The notes below the pieces were generated by a model, which did no database searches, had not been told where the DNA came from, and saw only the letters and a program-made list of their open reading frames with translations. Both the position numbers and the translations under genes were made by a program. DNA of 64,000 nt from Tillandsia leiboldiana (Eukaryota > Streptophyta > Magnoliopsida > Poales > Bromeliaceae). Positions 46,167 through 57,438 of the stretch are shown here, piece after piece (position 1 is the first letter of the stretch; every line of letters starts with the position of its first letter). The stretch covers positions 46,419,148 to 46,483,147 of the forward strand of contig CM055065.1 in the NCBI GenBank assembly GCA_029204045.2. Direction: 5' to 3'.

Positions 46167-49100
46167 GCAGCAGCAGCAGCAGTCACGGCAGTTTCGGGCC
46201 CCAGGCAGTTGTATCTTCTGCGGGGGTCCGCATTTCCCCGGCACTTGTGATCAGAGGTGGGGGCGTTGTTATGGCTGCGGGCAGGCAGGGCACATACGAT
46301 CTTCATGCCCTTTTTCGGCATCAGTGGCGCCTTCTTCGGCCTCAGTTTCTCTTCCACCTCAGCAGCGACCGCCAGCTCAGCGGCCCTATGCTTCTGCGAG
46401 CAGGGCTCCTTCCTCCCACCCTGCAGACCACCGACCACCAGCTCAGAGCGGGCGAGTCTACGCCGCTCAGGTCGGGGACTCCGCGGCAGCCGACCACGTG
46501 GTGGCAGGTATCACTTTACTTTTTGGCATTAGAGCTCGCACTTTATTTGATACCGGTGCATCACATTCTATTATCAGTAGAGCATTTGCATTATCTCATG
46601 GACTAGAGTTAGGTCGGTTGCCACATGCTTTAGAGGTACAGATTCCCGGTCACTTATTGTATGTAGAGGAGTGTTGCTGGTCGTGCCCGGTACAGCTTGA
46701 GTCTTGGATTTTGCCAGCGGACCTGATGGTCCTTAGTCAGCTGCGAGATTTTGACATTGTACTGGGGATGGATTGGCTGGCTCGCTATTTCGCGACGATT
46801 GATTGCGCCGCGAGGTCTGTTACTTTTAGCGAGCCAGGCCAGGAGGTGTTCGTTTTCAGGGGGTGCCAGAGTGCTTTCTTTGCCTCTATGGTTTCGACTT
46901 CTCGTGCGAGGCAGATGATGCGCAGTGGATGCGTAGCCTTTATGGCATCTGTGGTTAAGGAGCCTACGGCGGCTCCGGGACTCGCGGATATCCCGATTGC
47001 CCGCGAGTTCCCGGATGTGTTTCCTCCAGAGCTGTTTAGCATGCCGCCGGATAGGGAGGTCGAGTTTTTGATTGACGTGGTCCCAGGAACTGCGCCAATC
47101 TCTAAGGCTCCTTACCGAATGGCACCGGCTGAGCTGCGAGAATTAAAGGCGCAACTCCAGGATTTAATGGATAAGGGTTTTGTGAGACCGAGTGTATCGC
47201 CTTGGGGAGCGCCGGTGCTATTTGTGAAGAAGAAAGATGGTTCGCTTCGACTGTGCGTTGATTATCGGGAGCTGAATAAAGCGACCATCAAGAACAAGTA
47301 CCCTTTGCCGCGCATTGATGACTTATTTGATCAGCTGCAAGGGACTTGTGTCTTCTCCAAGATCGACTTACAGTCTGGTTACCACCAATTGAAGGTGAAG
47401 GCCGAGGACATCCCAAAGACGGCATTCAGGTCGCGGTACGGGCATTATGAGTTCACCGTCATGCCTTTTGGACTGACAAATGCCCCTGCAGCTTTTATGG
47501 ATTTAATGAACAGGATTTTTCGACCATACCTGGATCGGTTCGTCGTTGTTTTTATTGATGACATCCTAGTTTATTCCCGAAGCGATGTGGAGCACGAGGA
47601 GCACCTGAGGATTGTGCTACAACTTCTGAGAGAGAGAAAGTTGTATGCCAAGTTATCTAAGTGTGAATTTTGGCTTCGGGAGGTTGTCTTTTTGGGCCAC
47701 GTGATTTCAGCCGCTGGAGTGGCAGTAGACCCGGCGAAGATCGAAGCAGTCCGGGATTGGCCCCGACCGACGACGGTATTAGAGGTTCGCAGTTTCATGG
47801 GCTTAGCAGGATATTACCGTCGGTTTGTGGAAGGTTTTGCGAAACTTTCCACACCCCTCACTCGTTTGACGCGAAAAGGGATTAAGTTTACTTGGAGTGA
47901 GGATTGTCAGAGGAGCTTTGAGGAATTAAAGAACAGATTGATGTCGGCTCCTGTCCTTTCCCTCCCTGTTATGGGGAAAGGATACGTGGTATACAGCGAC
48001 GCATCGCACAGTGGACTTGGTTGCGTGCTGATGCAGGAAGGAAGGGTAATCGCTTATGCCTCCCGGCAACTGAAGGATTATGAAAAGAATTACCCTACCC
48101 ATGATTTGGAGCTAGCTGCAGTGATTTTTGCACTAAAGTTGTGGCGCCACTACCTGTATGGGGAGCACTGCGAGATTTACACCGACCACAAGAGCTTGAA
48201 ATACCTGTTCACGCAGAAGGAGCTCAACTTGAGGCAGCGCAGATGGTTGGAATTGTTGAAAGATTATGATGTAGACATACTATACCATCCTGGCAAGGCC
48301 AACGTGGTTGCTGATGCCCTGAGCAGGAGAGCAGTACAGAGTCTATCTTTGAGGATCACCGATCAGGCGCCATTACTTGACCAGATGAGGCGGTTAGAGC
48401 TCGAGGTTGTGTCCCCTTGGGTCTCTGCTAGACTTATGTCTCTAGTCGTGCAGCCCACTCTGTTGGACAGGATTCGGGAGAGACAGAGTGAGGACCCCCA
48501 CCTGGTGAGGATTCAAGAGCAGATGCAGACTGGTTTGATAGGGGACTTCTCAGTCGATGCTGCGGGAGTACTACGGTACAGGGACCGCGCGTGTGTGCCT
48601 ATGGACGCAGAGATCCGAGAGCAGATCTTGAGGGAGGCCCACTATACACCTTATACCATCCATCCTGGTGGGACTAAGATGTATAGGGATCTTAAGGCAC
48701 AGTTTTGGTGGAATGGGATGAAAAGAGACATTGGGAGATTTGTAGCACACTGTCTAACTTGTCAGCAAGTAAAGGCGGAGCATCGTGTACCTGCTGGCAA
48801 GTTGCAGAGTCTCCCAATCCCTGAATGGAAATGGGAACATGTTACGATGGATTTTGTCACTAGTTTGCCGAGAGCACAGACGGGAGCGGATGCTATCTGG
48901 GTAGTCGTGGACAGGCTTACCAAGTCCGCTCACTTTCTGCCGGTTCAGATGACTTGGCCGATGGAGCGACTCGCACTGGTGTACTTGGCTGAGGTGGTTA
49001 GATTACACGGAGTACCTGTTTCCATCGTATCAGATAGAGACCCGAGGTTTGTCTCGCATTTCTGGAGGAGTTTACAGACAGCCTTGGGGACGCAGCTCCG

Positions 49101-49896
49101 ATTCAGTACAGCATTCCACCCCCAGACCGATGGGCAGTCAGAGCGCACTATTCAGACCCTCGAGGATATGTTGAGAGCATGCATTCTGGACTTTGGAGGA
49201 GGATGGTACCGACACTTGGGATTAGTTGAGTTTGCGTACAACAACAGCTATCAAGCGAGCATTCAGATGGCTCCGTTTGAAGCGTTGTATGGACGCAAGT
49301 GTCGGTCACCCCTTTATTGGAGTGACGTGGGTGAGAAGAAGACTTTGGGTCCTGATCTACTGTTAGAGGCAGAGGAAAAGGTCAGATTGATACGACGACA
49401 CCTCGAGACCGCCCAGAGTCGACAGAGGAGTTATGCTGATACTCGACGGCGAGACTTAGAGTTTCAGGTGGGTGACCATGTTTTTCTGAAAGTCTCGCCT
49501 TCGAAAGGGATTCGGAGATTTGGTATTCGTGGGAAACTGAGCCCTCGTTATATTGGACCTTTTGAGGTGTTGGAGCGCTTAGGGCCAGTTGCCTACAGGC
49601 TTGCGCTTCCTCCCAGACTTTCGGGTGTTCACAATGTTTTTCATGTTTCGACACTGAGGAGGTATGTTCATGACTCGTCTCATATCATCGATTTCACCCC
49701 ATTGGAGGTTGCTGAGGACCTGAGCTATGTTGAGCGGCCGTTGAGGATCTTGGACCGTGAGGTTAGGGAGTTACGCAGTCGGGCCATCCCGTACGTGAAG
49801 GTCCTCTGGAGCAGTCATGATGAGCGCGAGGCTACCTGGGAGTTGGAGTCGGCGATGATGGATGCTCACCCCCACTTGTTTGAGGCCCCTGCCTGA
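45979..49896 (+). CDS. POL of element D with GAG zinc knuckle
   Basis: This frame is open from 45703 and biologically meaningful from about 45979 to the TGA at 49894-49896. In order: zinc knuckle [14 protein letters not shown] (from 46267); aspartic protease LFDTGASHS (Asp codon 46549); reverse transcriptase with [12 protein letters not shown] and FIDDILVYS (Asp pair 47557-47562); RNase [10 protein letters not shown] (47998) to [12 protein letters not shown]; integrase HHCC (His 48640, Cys 48751 and 48760); DDE core with Asp 48850, Asp 49033, Glu 49141, which gives the D,D35E spacing; GPF/Y segment ([18 protein letters not shown]); and chromodomain-like end [20 protein letters not shown] ... 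EATWELE. All catalytic residues are present and there is no internal stop. Lineage Tekay/Del by motif. Apart from the G-run shift it looks competent. Confidence 0.92.
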   Translation, partial: QASSWRPPRPPPPQFTGRGRSERRGPGGSQRPPQHQQPQRQQQHSQQQRSQSRQQGSQRQSHRQQQQQSRQFRAPGSCIFCGGPHFPGTCDQRWGRCYGCGQAGHIRSSCPFSASVAPSSASVSLPPQQRPPAQRPYASASRAPSSHPADHRPPAQSGRVYAAQVGDSAAADHVVAGITLLFGIRARTLFDTGASHSIISRAFALSHGLELGRLPHALEVQIPGHLLYVEECCWSCPVQLESWILPADLMVLSQLRDFDIVLGMDWLARYFATIDCAARSVTFSEPGQEVFVFRGCQSAFFASMVSTSRARQMMRSGCVAFMASVVKEPTAAPGLADIPIAREFPDVFPPELFSMPPDREVEFLIDVVPGTAPISKAPYRMAPAELRELKAQLQDLMDKGFVRPSVSPWGAPVLFVKKKDGSLRLCVDYRELNKATIKNKYPLPRIDDLFDQLQGTCVFSKIDLQSGYHQLKVKAEDIPKTAFRSRYGHYEFTVMPFGLTNAPAAFMDLMNRIFRPYLDRFVVVFIDDILVYSRSDVEHEEHLRIVLQLLRERKLYAKLSKCEFWLREVVFLGHVISAAGVAVDPAKIEAVRDWPRPTTVLEVRSFMGLAGYYRRFVEGFAKLSTPLTRLTRKGIKFTWSEDCQRSFEELKNRLMSAPVLSLPVMGKGYVVYSDASHSGLGCVLMQEGRVIAYASRQLKDYEKNYPTHDLELAAVIFALKLWRHYLYGEHCEIYTDHKSLKYLFTQKELNLRQRRWLELLKDYDVDILYHPGKANVVADALSRRAVQSLSLRITDQAPLLDQMRRLELEVVSPWVSARLMSLVVQPTLLDRIRERQSEDPHLVRIQEQMQTGLIGDFSVDAAGVLRYRDRACVPMDAEIREQILREAHYTPYTIHPGGTKMYRDLKAQFWWNGMKRDIGRFVAHCLTCQQVKAEHRVPAGKLQSLPIPEWKWEHVTMDFVTSLPRAQTGADAIWVVVDRLTKSAHFLPVQMTWPMERLALVYLAEVVRLHGVPVSIVSDRDPRFVSHFWRSLQTALGTQLRFSTAFHPQTDGQSERTIQTLEDMLRACILDFGGGWYRHLGLVEFAYNNSYQASIQMAPFEALYGRKCRSPLYWSDVGEKKTLGPDLLLEAEEKVRLIRRHLETAQSRQRSYADTRRRDLEFQVGDHVFLKVSPSKGIRRFGIRGKLSPRYIGPFEVLERLGPVAYRLALPPRLSGVHNVFHVSTLRRYVHDSSHIIDFTPLEVAEDLSYVERPLRILDREVRELRSRAIPYVKVLWSSHDEREATWELESAMMDAHPHLFEAPA

Positions 49897-49931
49897 GGTA
49901 TGACTTTTATTTCGAGGACGAAACTTTTTCT

Positions 49932-49943
49932 TGTGGGGGAGGA
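49932..49943 (+). other. Polypurine tract of element D
   Basis: TGTGGGGGAGGA directly precedes the LTR start TGTAGTG at 49944. The identical tract precedes the real 3' LTR at 54063-54074. Confidence 0.85.
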
Positions 49944-50999
49944 TGTAGTGTACTGGTTTTTCCCATGCAACTTTCCTGTGAATCCATTGTGTAGAACACC
50001 TAGTGTTGGTGTCTGGCCCATGGTGCATCGAAGGGGTGCCACAGATGGACCTTGTGAGACTTTGATAGCGGAATTGGCCTTCGGCTGTAATTGCCGAATT
50101 TTAGAAAAGGTTTTGGGCCAATCTGAGGTTGGATTTGGATTCAGCGCGGAAAAACGCTTGAAAACGGCTATTTGCTTGTTGAATTTGGAGTCCGGATGAC
50201 CAAACGCGGGCTTCCGGAAGTTTGTGGGGATTTTCGGAGCATGGGGGTGACACGTGGACCGGCCCGAGCCACGTGGCGGCCTCTTATTGGCCGGCTCACG
50301 CAGCTGGGTCCACGGGGAGGCGCGGCGGTGCATGGACCGCGGCGGGAGACGCGTGGCGTGCCCTGGTAGGCTGGCGCACGCGGCACGGCTCACTGGTTTT
50401 GCGCAGTTGCGGTGGACCGGGCGCAGGGCACGTGGCGGCTTCGGATTCGTTGGCCCACGTAGGCGCGGTCCACGGTGTGCGCGGGGGGGCGCCTCGGTAC
50501 TGTGCGCGCACAGTGGCGCCAGGCGGGGCGGTCGGGCCGCACTCGAGTGCGACACGCGTCGCCTCGCGGTTGGGCGGCCGTACCTACCCCGCTGACCGCG
50601 AGGGGCCACGCGGCGCGTTGCGGGCCGCCAGGTTTGCTGTCCCCTGTTCGGGGCGACGTGGCCGTCCCAGGGACTTCCGGGCGCGTCGGACGGGAAGCAT
50701 ACAACCCGGGTTTCCGGGCGCAGTGCGCCCGGAAACCGCGCCCGAAAACCCGGCCCGTTAGCTTTGTGGGCTGGGCCTATAAATAGCTCCCCCCTTTCAT
50801 TCCTTGGGCTTTTGGACCCCATTTCCGCTGAGCTCCCTTCACAAGAGTTTTTCCTCCCTTAGTGCACTACCCTTTGGAGAAGTTTGAGGATTTTTGGAGG
50901 CACGCTTCCCGAGGTTCACCATTTTACGGCGCGGCGCGACGCTTGTTCTCCGGCGATCCTTGTGTAGCACCCTTCTCAGTGTTTGGACTCCTCGACTCA
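49944..50999 (+). repeat. Partial 3' LTR of element D (assembly duplicate)
   Basis: The first 1,056 bp of the D LTR, ending in the gap. At positions where the 5' and 3' LTRs differ (for example CCTGTGAATCC, CCACAGATGG, CAGCGCGG, GCAGTTGCGG, GGTCCACGG, CTCCCTTAGTG) it always has the 3'-LTR base. It is therefore the same physical LTR as 54075-57353, not a third one. Small indels and mismatches rise toward the gap (extra G near 50533, missing T near 50810, garbled bases near 50961). Confidence 0.85.
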
Positions 51000-51099
51000 N
51001 NNNNNNNNNNNNNNNNNNNNNNNNNNNNNNNNNNNNNNNNNNNNNNNNNNNNNNNNNNNNNNNNNNNNNNNNNNNNNNNNNNNNNNNNNNNNNNNNNNN
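51000..51099. other. Scaffold gap of 100 N
   Basis: Exactly 100 unknown bases, a common placeholder for a gap of unknown size. Both sides belong to element D. Confidence 0.98.
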
Positions 51100-54027
51100 C
51101 TCGGATATCCCGATTGCCCGCGAGTCCCGAGGATGTGTTTCCCTCCAGAGGCTTTTTGAGGCATGCCCGCCAGTATAGGGAGGGCGAGTTCTGTGATTGA
51201 CGTGATCCCAGGAATTGTGCGCCAATCTTCTAAGGCCCCTTACCAAACAACCGCTGAGCGGCAGAATTAAAAGGGCAGCAACTCCAGGACTGTTAATGGA
51301 TAATGTTTTTTGTGGAGACCGAGTTTAGCCATGGGGATCGCCGTGCTATTTTGTGAGAAAAAGATGGTTCTCGCTTCGACTGTGCGATGATTAAATCGGG
51401 AGCTGAATAAAGCGGACCATCAAGAACAGTACCCTTTGCCGCGCATTGATGACTTATTTGATCAGCTGCAAGGGACTTGTGTCTTCTCCAAGATCGAGTA
51501 CAGTCTGGTTACCACCATTGAAGTGAAGGCCGAGGACATCCCAAAGACGGCATTCAGGTGCGCTGTACGGGCATATGAGTTCACCGTCATGCCTTTGGAC
51601 TGCAAATGCCCCTGCAGCTTTTATGGATTTAATGATACAGGATTTTTTTCGACCATACCTGGATCGGTTCGTCGTTGTTTTTATATGACATCCTAGTTTA
51701 TTCCGAAGCGATGTGGAGCACGAGAGCACCTGAGGATTGTGCTACAACTTCTGAGAGAGAGAAAGAGTTGTATGCCAATTATCTAAGTGTGATTTTTGGC
51801 TTCGGGAAGTTGTCTTTTTGGGCCACGTGATTTCAGCCGCTGGAGTTGCAGTAGACCCCCGCGAAGATCGAAGCAGTCCGGATGCCCCGACCGACGCGGT
51901 ATCAAGATTTCGCATTTCATGGGCTTAGCAGGATATACCGCGGTTTTGTGGAAGGTTTTGCGAAACTTTCCACACCCCTCACTCGTTGACAGCGAAAAAA
52001 GGGATTAGTTTACTTGGAGTGAGGATTGTCAGAGGAGCTTTGAGGAATTAAAGAACAGATTGATGTCGGCTCCTGTCCTTTCCCTCCCTGTTATGGGGAA
52101 AAGGATACGTGGTATACAGCGACGCATCGCACAGTGGACTTGGTTGCCGTGCTGATGCAGGAAGGAAGGGTAATCGCTTATGCCTCCCGGCAACTGAAGG
52201 ATTATGAAAAGAACTTACCCTACCCATGATTTGGAGCTAGCTGCAGTGATTTTTGCACTAAAGTTGTGGCGCCACTACCTGTATGGGAGCACTGCGAGGA
52301 TTTACACCGACCACAAAGAGCTTGATCAATACCTGTTCACGCAGAAGGAGCTCAACTTGAGGCATAGCGCAGATGGTTGGAATTGTTGAAAGATTATGAT
52401 GTAGACATACTATCAATCCTGGGCAAGCCAACGTTGGTTGCTGATGCCCTGAGCAGGGAGCAGTACAGAGTCTATCTTTGAGGATCACCGATCAGGCGCC
52501 ATTACTTTGACCAGATGAGGGGTTTTAGAGCTCGAGGTTGTGTCCCTTGGGGTCTCTGCTAGACTTATTGTCTCTAGTCGTGCAGCCCACTCTGTTGGAC
52601 AGGATTCTGGAGAGACAGAGTGAGGACCCCCACCTGGTGAGGATTCAAGAGCAGATGCAGACTGGTTTGATAGGGGACTTCTCAGTCGATGCTGCGGGAG
52701 TACTACGGTACAGGACCGCGCGTGTGTGCCTATGGACGCAGAGATCCGAGAGCAGATCTTGAGGGAGGCCCACTATACACCTTATACCATCCATCCTGGT
52801 GGGACTAAGATGTATAGGGATCTTAAGGCACAGTTTTGGTGGAATGGGATGAAAAGAGACATTGGGAGATTTGTAGCACACTGTCTAACTTGTCAGCAAG
52901 TAAAGGCGGAGCATCGTGTACCTGCTGGCAAGTTGCAGAGTCTCCCAATCCCTGAATGGAAATGGGAACATGTTACGATGGATTTTGTCACTAGTTTGCC
53001 GAGAGCACAGACGGGAGCGGATGCTATCTGGGTAGTCGTGGACAGGCTTACCAAGTCCGCTCACTTTTCTGGCCGGTTCAGATGACTTGGCCGATGGAGC
53101 GACTCGCACTGGTGTACTTGGCTGAGGTGGTTAGATTACACGGAGTACCTGTTTCCATCGTATCAGATAGAGACCCGAGGTTTGTCTCGCATTTCTGGAG
53201 GAGTTACAGACAGCCTTGGGGACGCAGCTCCGATTCAGTACAGCATTCCACCCCCAGACCGATGGGCAGTCAGAGCGCAACTATTCAGACCCTCGAGGAT
53301 ATGTTGAGAGCATGCATTCTGGACTTTGGAGGAGGATGGTACCGACACTTGGGATTAGTTGAGTTTGCGTACAACAACAGCTATCAAGCGAGCATTCAGA
53401 TGGCTCCGTTTGAAGCGTTGTATGGACGCAAGTGTCGGTCACCCCTTTATTGGAGTGACGTGGGTGAGAAGAAGACTTTGGGTCCTGATCTACTGTTAGG
53501 GCAGAGGAAAAGGTCAGATTGATACGACGACACCTCGAGACCGCCCAGAGTCGACAGAGGAGTTATGCTGATACTCGACGCGAGACTTAGAGTTTCAGGT
53601 GGGTGACCATGTTTTTCTGAAAGTCTCGCCTTCGAAAGGGATTCGGAGATTTGGTATTCGTGGGAAACTGAGCCCTCGTTATATTGGACCTTTTGAGGTG
53701 TTGGAGCGCTTAGGGCCAGTTGCCTACAGGCTTGCGCTTCCTCCCAGACTTTCGGGTGTTCACAATGTTTTTCATGTTTCGACACTGAGGAGGTATGTTC
53801 ATGACTCGTCTCATATCATCGATTTCACCCCATTGGAGGTTGCTGAGGACCTGAGCTATGTTGAGCGGCCGTTGAGGATCTTGGACCGTGAGGTTAGGGA
53901 GTTACGCAGTCGGGCCATCCCGTACGTGAAGGTCCTCTGGAGCAGTCATGATGAGCGCGAGGCTACCTGGGAGTTGGAGTCGGCGATGATGGATGCTCAC
54001 CCCCACTTGTTTGAGGCCCCTGCCTGA
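51100..54027 (+). pseudogene. Error-rich duplicate of element D pol
   Basis: This corresponds to 46982-49896 of the same element, from the SDIPIAREF region before reverse transcriptase to the end of the chromodomain. Single-base insertions and deletions break the frame every few tens of bases from 51100 to about 52560, become rare (for example 53067, 53204, 53277, 53500, 53580) and vanish after about 53600. The errors are nearly all indels and graded by distance from the gap. This is the pattern of an unpolished contig end, not of mutational decay. It should not be counted as a second element or a biological pseudogene. Confidence 0.85.
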
Positions 54028-54074
54028 GGTATGACTTTTATTTCGAGGACGAAACTTTTTCTTGTGGGGGAGGA

Positions 54075-57000
54075 TGTAGTGTACTGGTTTTTCCCATGCA
54101 ACTTTCCTGTGAATCCATTGTGTAGAACACCTAGTGTTGGTGTCTGGCCCATGGTGCATCGAAGGGGTGCCACAGATGGACCTTGTGAGACTTTGATAGC
54201 GGAATTGGCCTTCGGCTGTAATTGCCGAATTTTAGAAAAGGTTTTGGGCCAATCTGAGGTTGGATTTGGATTCAGCGCGGAAAAACGCTTGAAAACGGCT
54301 ATTTGCTTGTTGAATTTGGAGTCCGGATGACCAAACGCGGGCTTCCGGAAGTTTGTGGGGATTTTCGGAGCATGGGGGTGACACGTGGACCGGCCCGAGC
54401 CACGTGGCGGCCTCTTATTGGCCGGCTCACGCAGCTGGGTCCACGGGGAGGCGCGGCGGTGCATGGACCGCGGCGGGAGACGCGTGGCGTGCCCTGGTAG
54501 GCTGGCGCACGCGGCACGGCTCACTGGTTTTGCGCAGTTGCGGTGGACCGGGCGCAGGGCACGTGGCGGCTTCGGATTCGTTGGCCCACGTAGGCGCGGT
54601 CCACGGTGTGCGCGGGGGGGCGCCTCGGTACTGTGCGCGCACAGTGGCGCCAGGCGGGGCGGTCGGCCGCACTCGAGTGCGACACGCGTCGCCTCGCGGT
54701 TGGGCGGCCGTACCTACCCCGCTGACCGCGAGGGGCCACGCGGCGCGTTGCGGGCCGCCAGGTTTGCTGTCCCCTGTTCGGGGCGACGTGGCCGTCCCAG
54801 GGACTTCCGGGCGCGTCGGACGGGAAGCATACAACCCGGGTTTCCGGGCGCAGTGCGCCCGGAAACCGCGCCCGAAAACCCGGCCCGTTAGCTTTGTGGG
54901 CTGGGCCTATAAATAGCTCCCCCCTTTCATTCCTTGGGCTTTTTGGACCCCATTTCCGCTGAGCTCCCTTCACAAGAGTTTTTCCTCCCTTAGTGCACTA
55001 CCCTTTGGAGAAGTTTGAGGATTTTTGGAGGCACGCTTCCCGAGGTTCACCATTTTACGGCGCGGCGCGACGCTTGTTCTCCGGCGATCCTCTTCGCCCC
55101 CTTCTCAGTGTTTGGACTCCTCCGACTCACCCCGACCTCGGAATTCGCCGATTCTTGCGCCGTTGGACTCACGACAGGTAGGGCTTCAACTCCTGTGTTT
55201 TGTGGTTCCTCGATTTCCGTTCTGATCTTGGAGTTTTCTTAGCACCCATTTGACCCTTTTTCTTCGCGGACTTTTGGGACAGCACCGCGGTGTTCTTGCC
55301 ATATCTTTTCGCTCAGGCGTTGGAACGAGGCGATTCAAAAGGCAATTTTCATCTACGTTTCGCAAGGAGTCTCCTGGATTTTTCTCAGATTTTTCTGGAT
55401 TTTACCCGTGGGTGAGAATCTTCTTTCTCTGTGGTTCCTTGTTACAGGAATTTGGTACAGTTTGGATTCGGGGTGTACCCCTTGCCGGATTTTTATCTCA
55501 GCGTAGGAAACTCCAATTTGGGCGTGCAGGTACTCGTTTCGACGGGCTCGTCGCAAGGATCGCGATAGTATTTTTTTTGGATTTTTCTGGGCACTATTCG
55601 CAGGTAAAAATTGGTGAATTCTGGACTGCAGATTTAGGGGACAGATTTTGGAAATTGGGGATGAATCGCTTATGTATTTTTCCTTTGGGGTATTTTGTAC
55701 AGATTGGTGGTGTGTTTGGACTGATCTTGGACTTCGCCTTTGGGAATTTGGAATAGCGCTTGAGGTGGGTGATGTTGTGAACCTCCTACTTGTGAATGTC
55801 ACTAGGCCTATTAGAATGCCATGATTATGTGTTATTAATTGTGAATGTATCTAGCATGCTTGTATGAGATTAAGGTTCCTTTGTTGATACTTGCATTGTT
55901 AGCAGGTTACAAGTTAGTAAGTGGTATTTCCATGTTTAGATAGGCAATTTACTTAGTTGGAAAGAATGCTAAAGCCATATCATATTATATGTTAAAGGAA
56001 GGTTTGGGCATGTGGTTAGAATGAATGTTGTATAAGGGGTACTTGCTAGTAGACTGTGCATCTAAAATGTATTATGTATCATATATCCTGCCACATGTAC
56101 ATCGGGATTTCCCAAACACTTAATGTTGCATATGTTTGAATAATTGGAGTAATTATAGCAAATAAAGGACTTTGCATGCTTGAATGGTCATCTAGATAGG
56201 CCACCTTTTTCTGCTACACCAACTTATTGGAATTGACTTAGGAGAAACCATGCTTTTATTCGTTCTCCTGTCGTCTAGCCTTAGGGGATTGTGTAGTCAG
56301 ATGTTCAGAGTTGGGACAGTCGGGGATCGAGGTTTGGGTGTTGCGGCGACCGCGGACTGTGGGCGGTTGACCGGATTATTATTACTACTTTTGCACCAGA
56401 TTGGAGGTAGGGGATCGAGTTTCCCTTTAGTGGATGGGTTTTCCCACTTTGATCAGGGTCGTGACCCCGTCCTGCTATTTATGGTACTGATGATACTAGT
56501 GACAGTGATACTATGCTCGTGTGGGGTCGCTCCCCTCGAGTGCCACTCCGGAGTAGGATTCCGACCGTGTTGGGTGCCGGTCAGGCCGTGTTGGGTGCCG
56601 GTCAGACCGTGTTGGGTTCCGGTCTATTTGGACAGGGGAGATACTGAGTTGTGAGGTTGACAGCAGAGCAGGCAGTACCAGTGTTTACTGGTGTTTTGAT
56701 TGGGTTGGTCTGTCAGTCCTTACGTTCTGGTCCATGCTTTTAGCCATTCTCTAGTAGGCATCGTAGAGGCATGTTAGTGGTAGCTCTGCATCAGTAGTGT
56801 ACTTATAGCTTACCACCTTTGTTTCATTTTTCGCCTCTGATAGTCCTAGTGGGCATGTCTGAGTTTGAGGTCTACCCACTAGGGGAGGCTACTGTTTTTA
56901 TAGTAGTTCTCACCCCCCACTGTTTTCTCTTTTCTGTTCCCCTTTGTTTTGCAGAGTTCTCTGCGGGAGTTGCGGGACCCTCTTCCCTGGATCGAGGTAA

Positions 57001-57353
57001 GAGGATCGCTGATTAGCTAGCCTCTGCCCGAGTTCGAGTTTAGTAGTTTTGATGTATCCCCAGTACACTCAGACGGTTGTATTTTCCTTTTATTTTGGGT
57101 CTGGCTGCGGCCAGCTGGTTGTATATATTTCGTGAGCTGGGAGAGACACTTGTATATTTCTGAGAGCTTACTGTACTTTCATTTCCAGCATTTGTCTGAG
57201 TTGTATTAGTTTTAGTTTAGCTCTGTTTTATGCTCCTTTATTACTTGTTTTATATCTGAGCAGGTTATCAGCGCTTCGTGTACACGGAAAATTCCGTATG
57301 CACGGAGGATCTGTGGACGGGCCCGGGTTCTGGTTTACACCCGGGGCGTGACA
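54075..57353 (+). repeat. 3' LTR of element D
   Basis: 3,279 bp, TGTAGTGTACTGG to CCGGGGCGTGACA, preceded by the polypurine tract and followed by target duplication CACAT. It has the same length as the 5' LTR, with about 21 substitutions by eye. Confidence 0.93.
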
Positions 57354-57358
57354 CACAT

Positions 57359-57409
57359 TCACACTTGAATTTCACTCTTTATACAAACTCAAATTTCTCG
57401 GGTATTACA
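57359..57409 (-). repeat. Start of the 5' LTR of element E
   Basis: The 51 bp cut off by element D. On the minus strand they start TGTAATACCCGAGAAATTTG and match 34801-34858 in the other LTR. Confidence 0.85.
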
Positions 57410-57414
57410 GGGCT

Positions 57415-57438
57415 CTAGTTTACCCTCGGGGCATGACA
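57415..57438 (+). repeat. Terminal bases of LTR F
   Basis: CTAGTTTACCCTCGGGGCATGACA matches the end of the D LTR (CTGGTTTACACCCGGGGCGTGACA). With 30648 it restores the end of LTR F once element E is removed. No primer-binding site follows. Confidence 0.75.

Larger units (their letters stand above)
41520..57353 (+). mobile_element. Element D, young gypsy chromovirus (inflated by assembly)
   Basis: LTR retrotransposon on the plus strand with a perfect 5-bp target duplication CACAT (41515-41519 and 57354-57358). Structure: 5' LTR 41520-44798, PBS 44806-44817, gag from 45072, pol to 49896, polypurine tract 49932-49943, 3' LTR 54075-57353. Both LTRs are 3,279 bp and differ at about 21 positions by eye (~0.6%), mostly transitions. 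The 49944-54074 part is a duplicated, error-rich assembly segment around a 100-N gap, so the real element is about 11.7 kb. It inserted into the 5' LTR of element E. Confidence 0.92.
30649..57409 (-). mobile_element. Element E, large LTRs and short decayed interior
   Basis: This is an LTR retrotransposon on the minus strand: 5' LTR 37365-41519 plus 57359-57409, PBS 37346-37356, interior 34859-37345 and 3' LTR 30649-34858. Target duplications are GGGTT (30644-30648) and GGGCT (57410-57414), one mismatch. Without the later insertion of element D it is about 10.9 kb, of which 8.4 kb is LTR. No intact protein frame exists, only degenerate integrase and chromodomain traces, so it is a LARD-like non-autonomous derivative of a gypsy chromovirus. 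LTRs differ by a few percent by eye. Confidence 0.85.

Noticed and set aside
51100..54027. A second, decayed gypsy pol or tandem element next to element D
   Set aside because: Its errors are indels graded by distance from the N gap, and the partial LTR before the gap shares the 3'-LTR-specific bases. Contig-end duplication explains it better.
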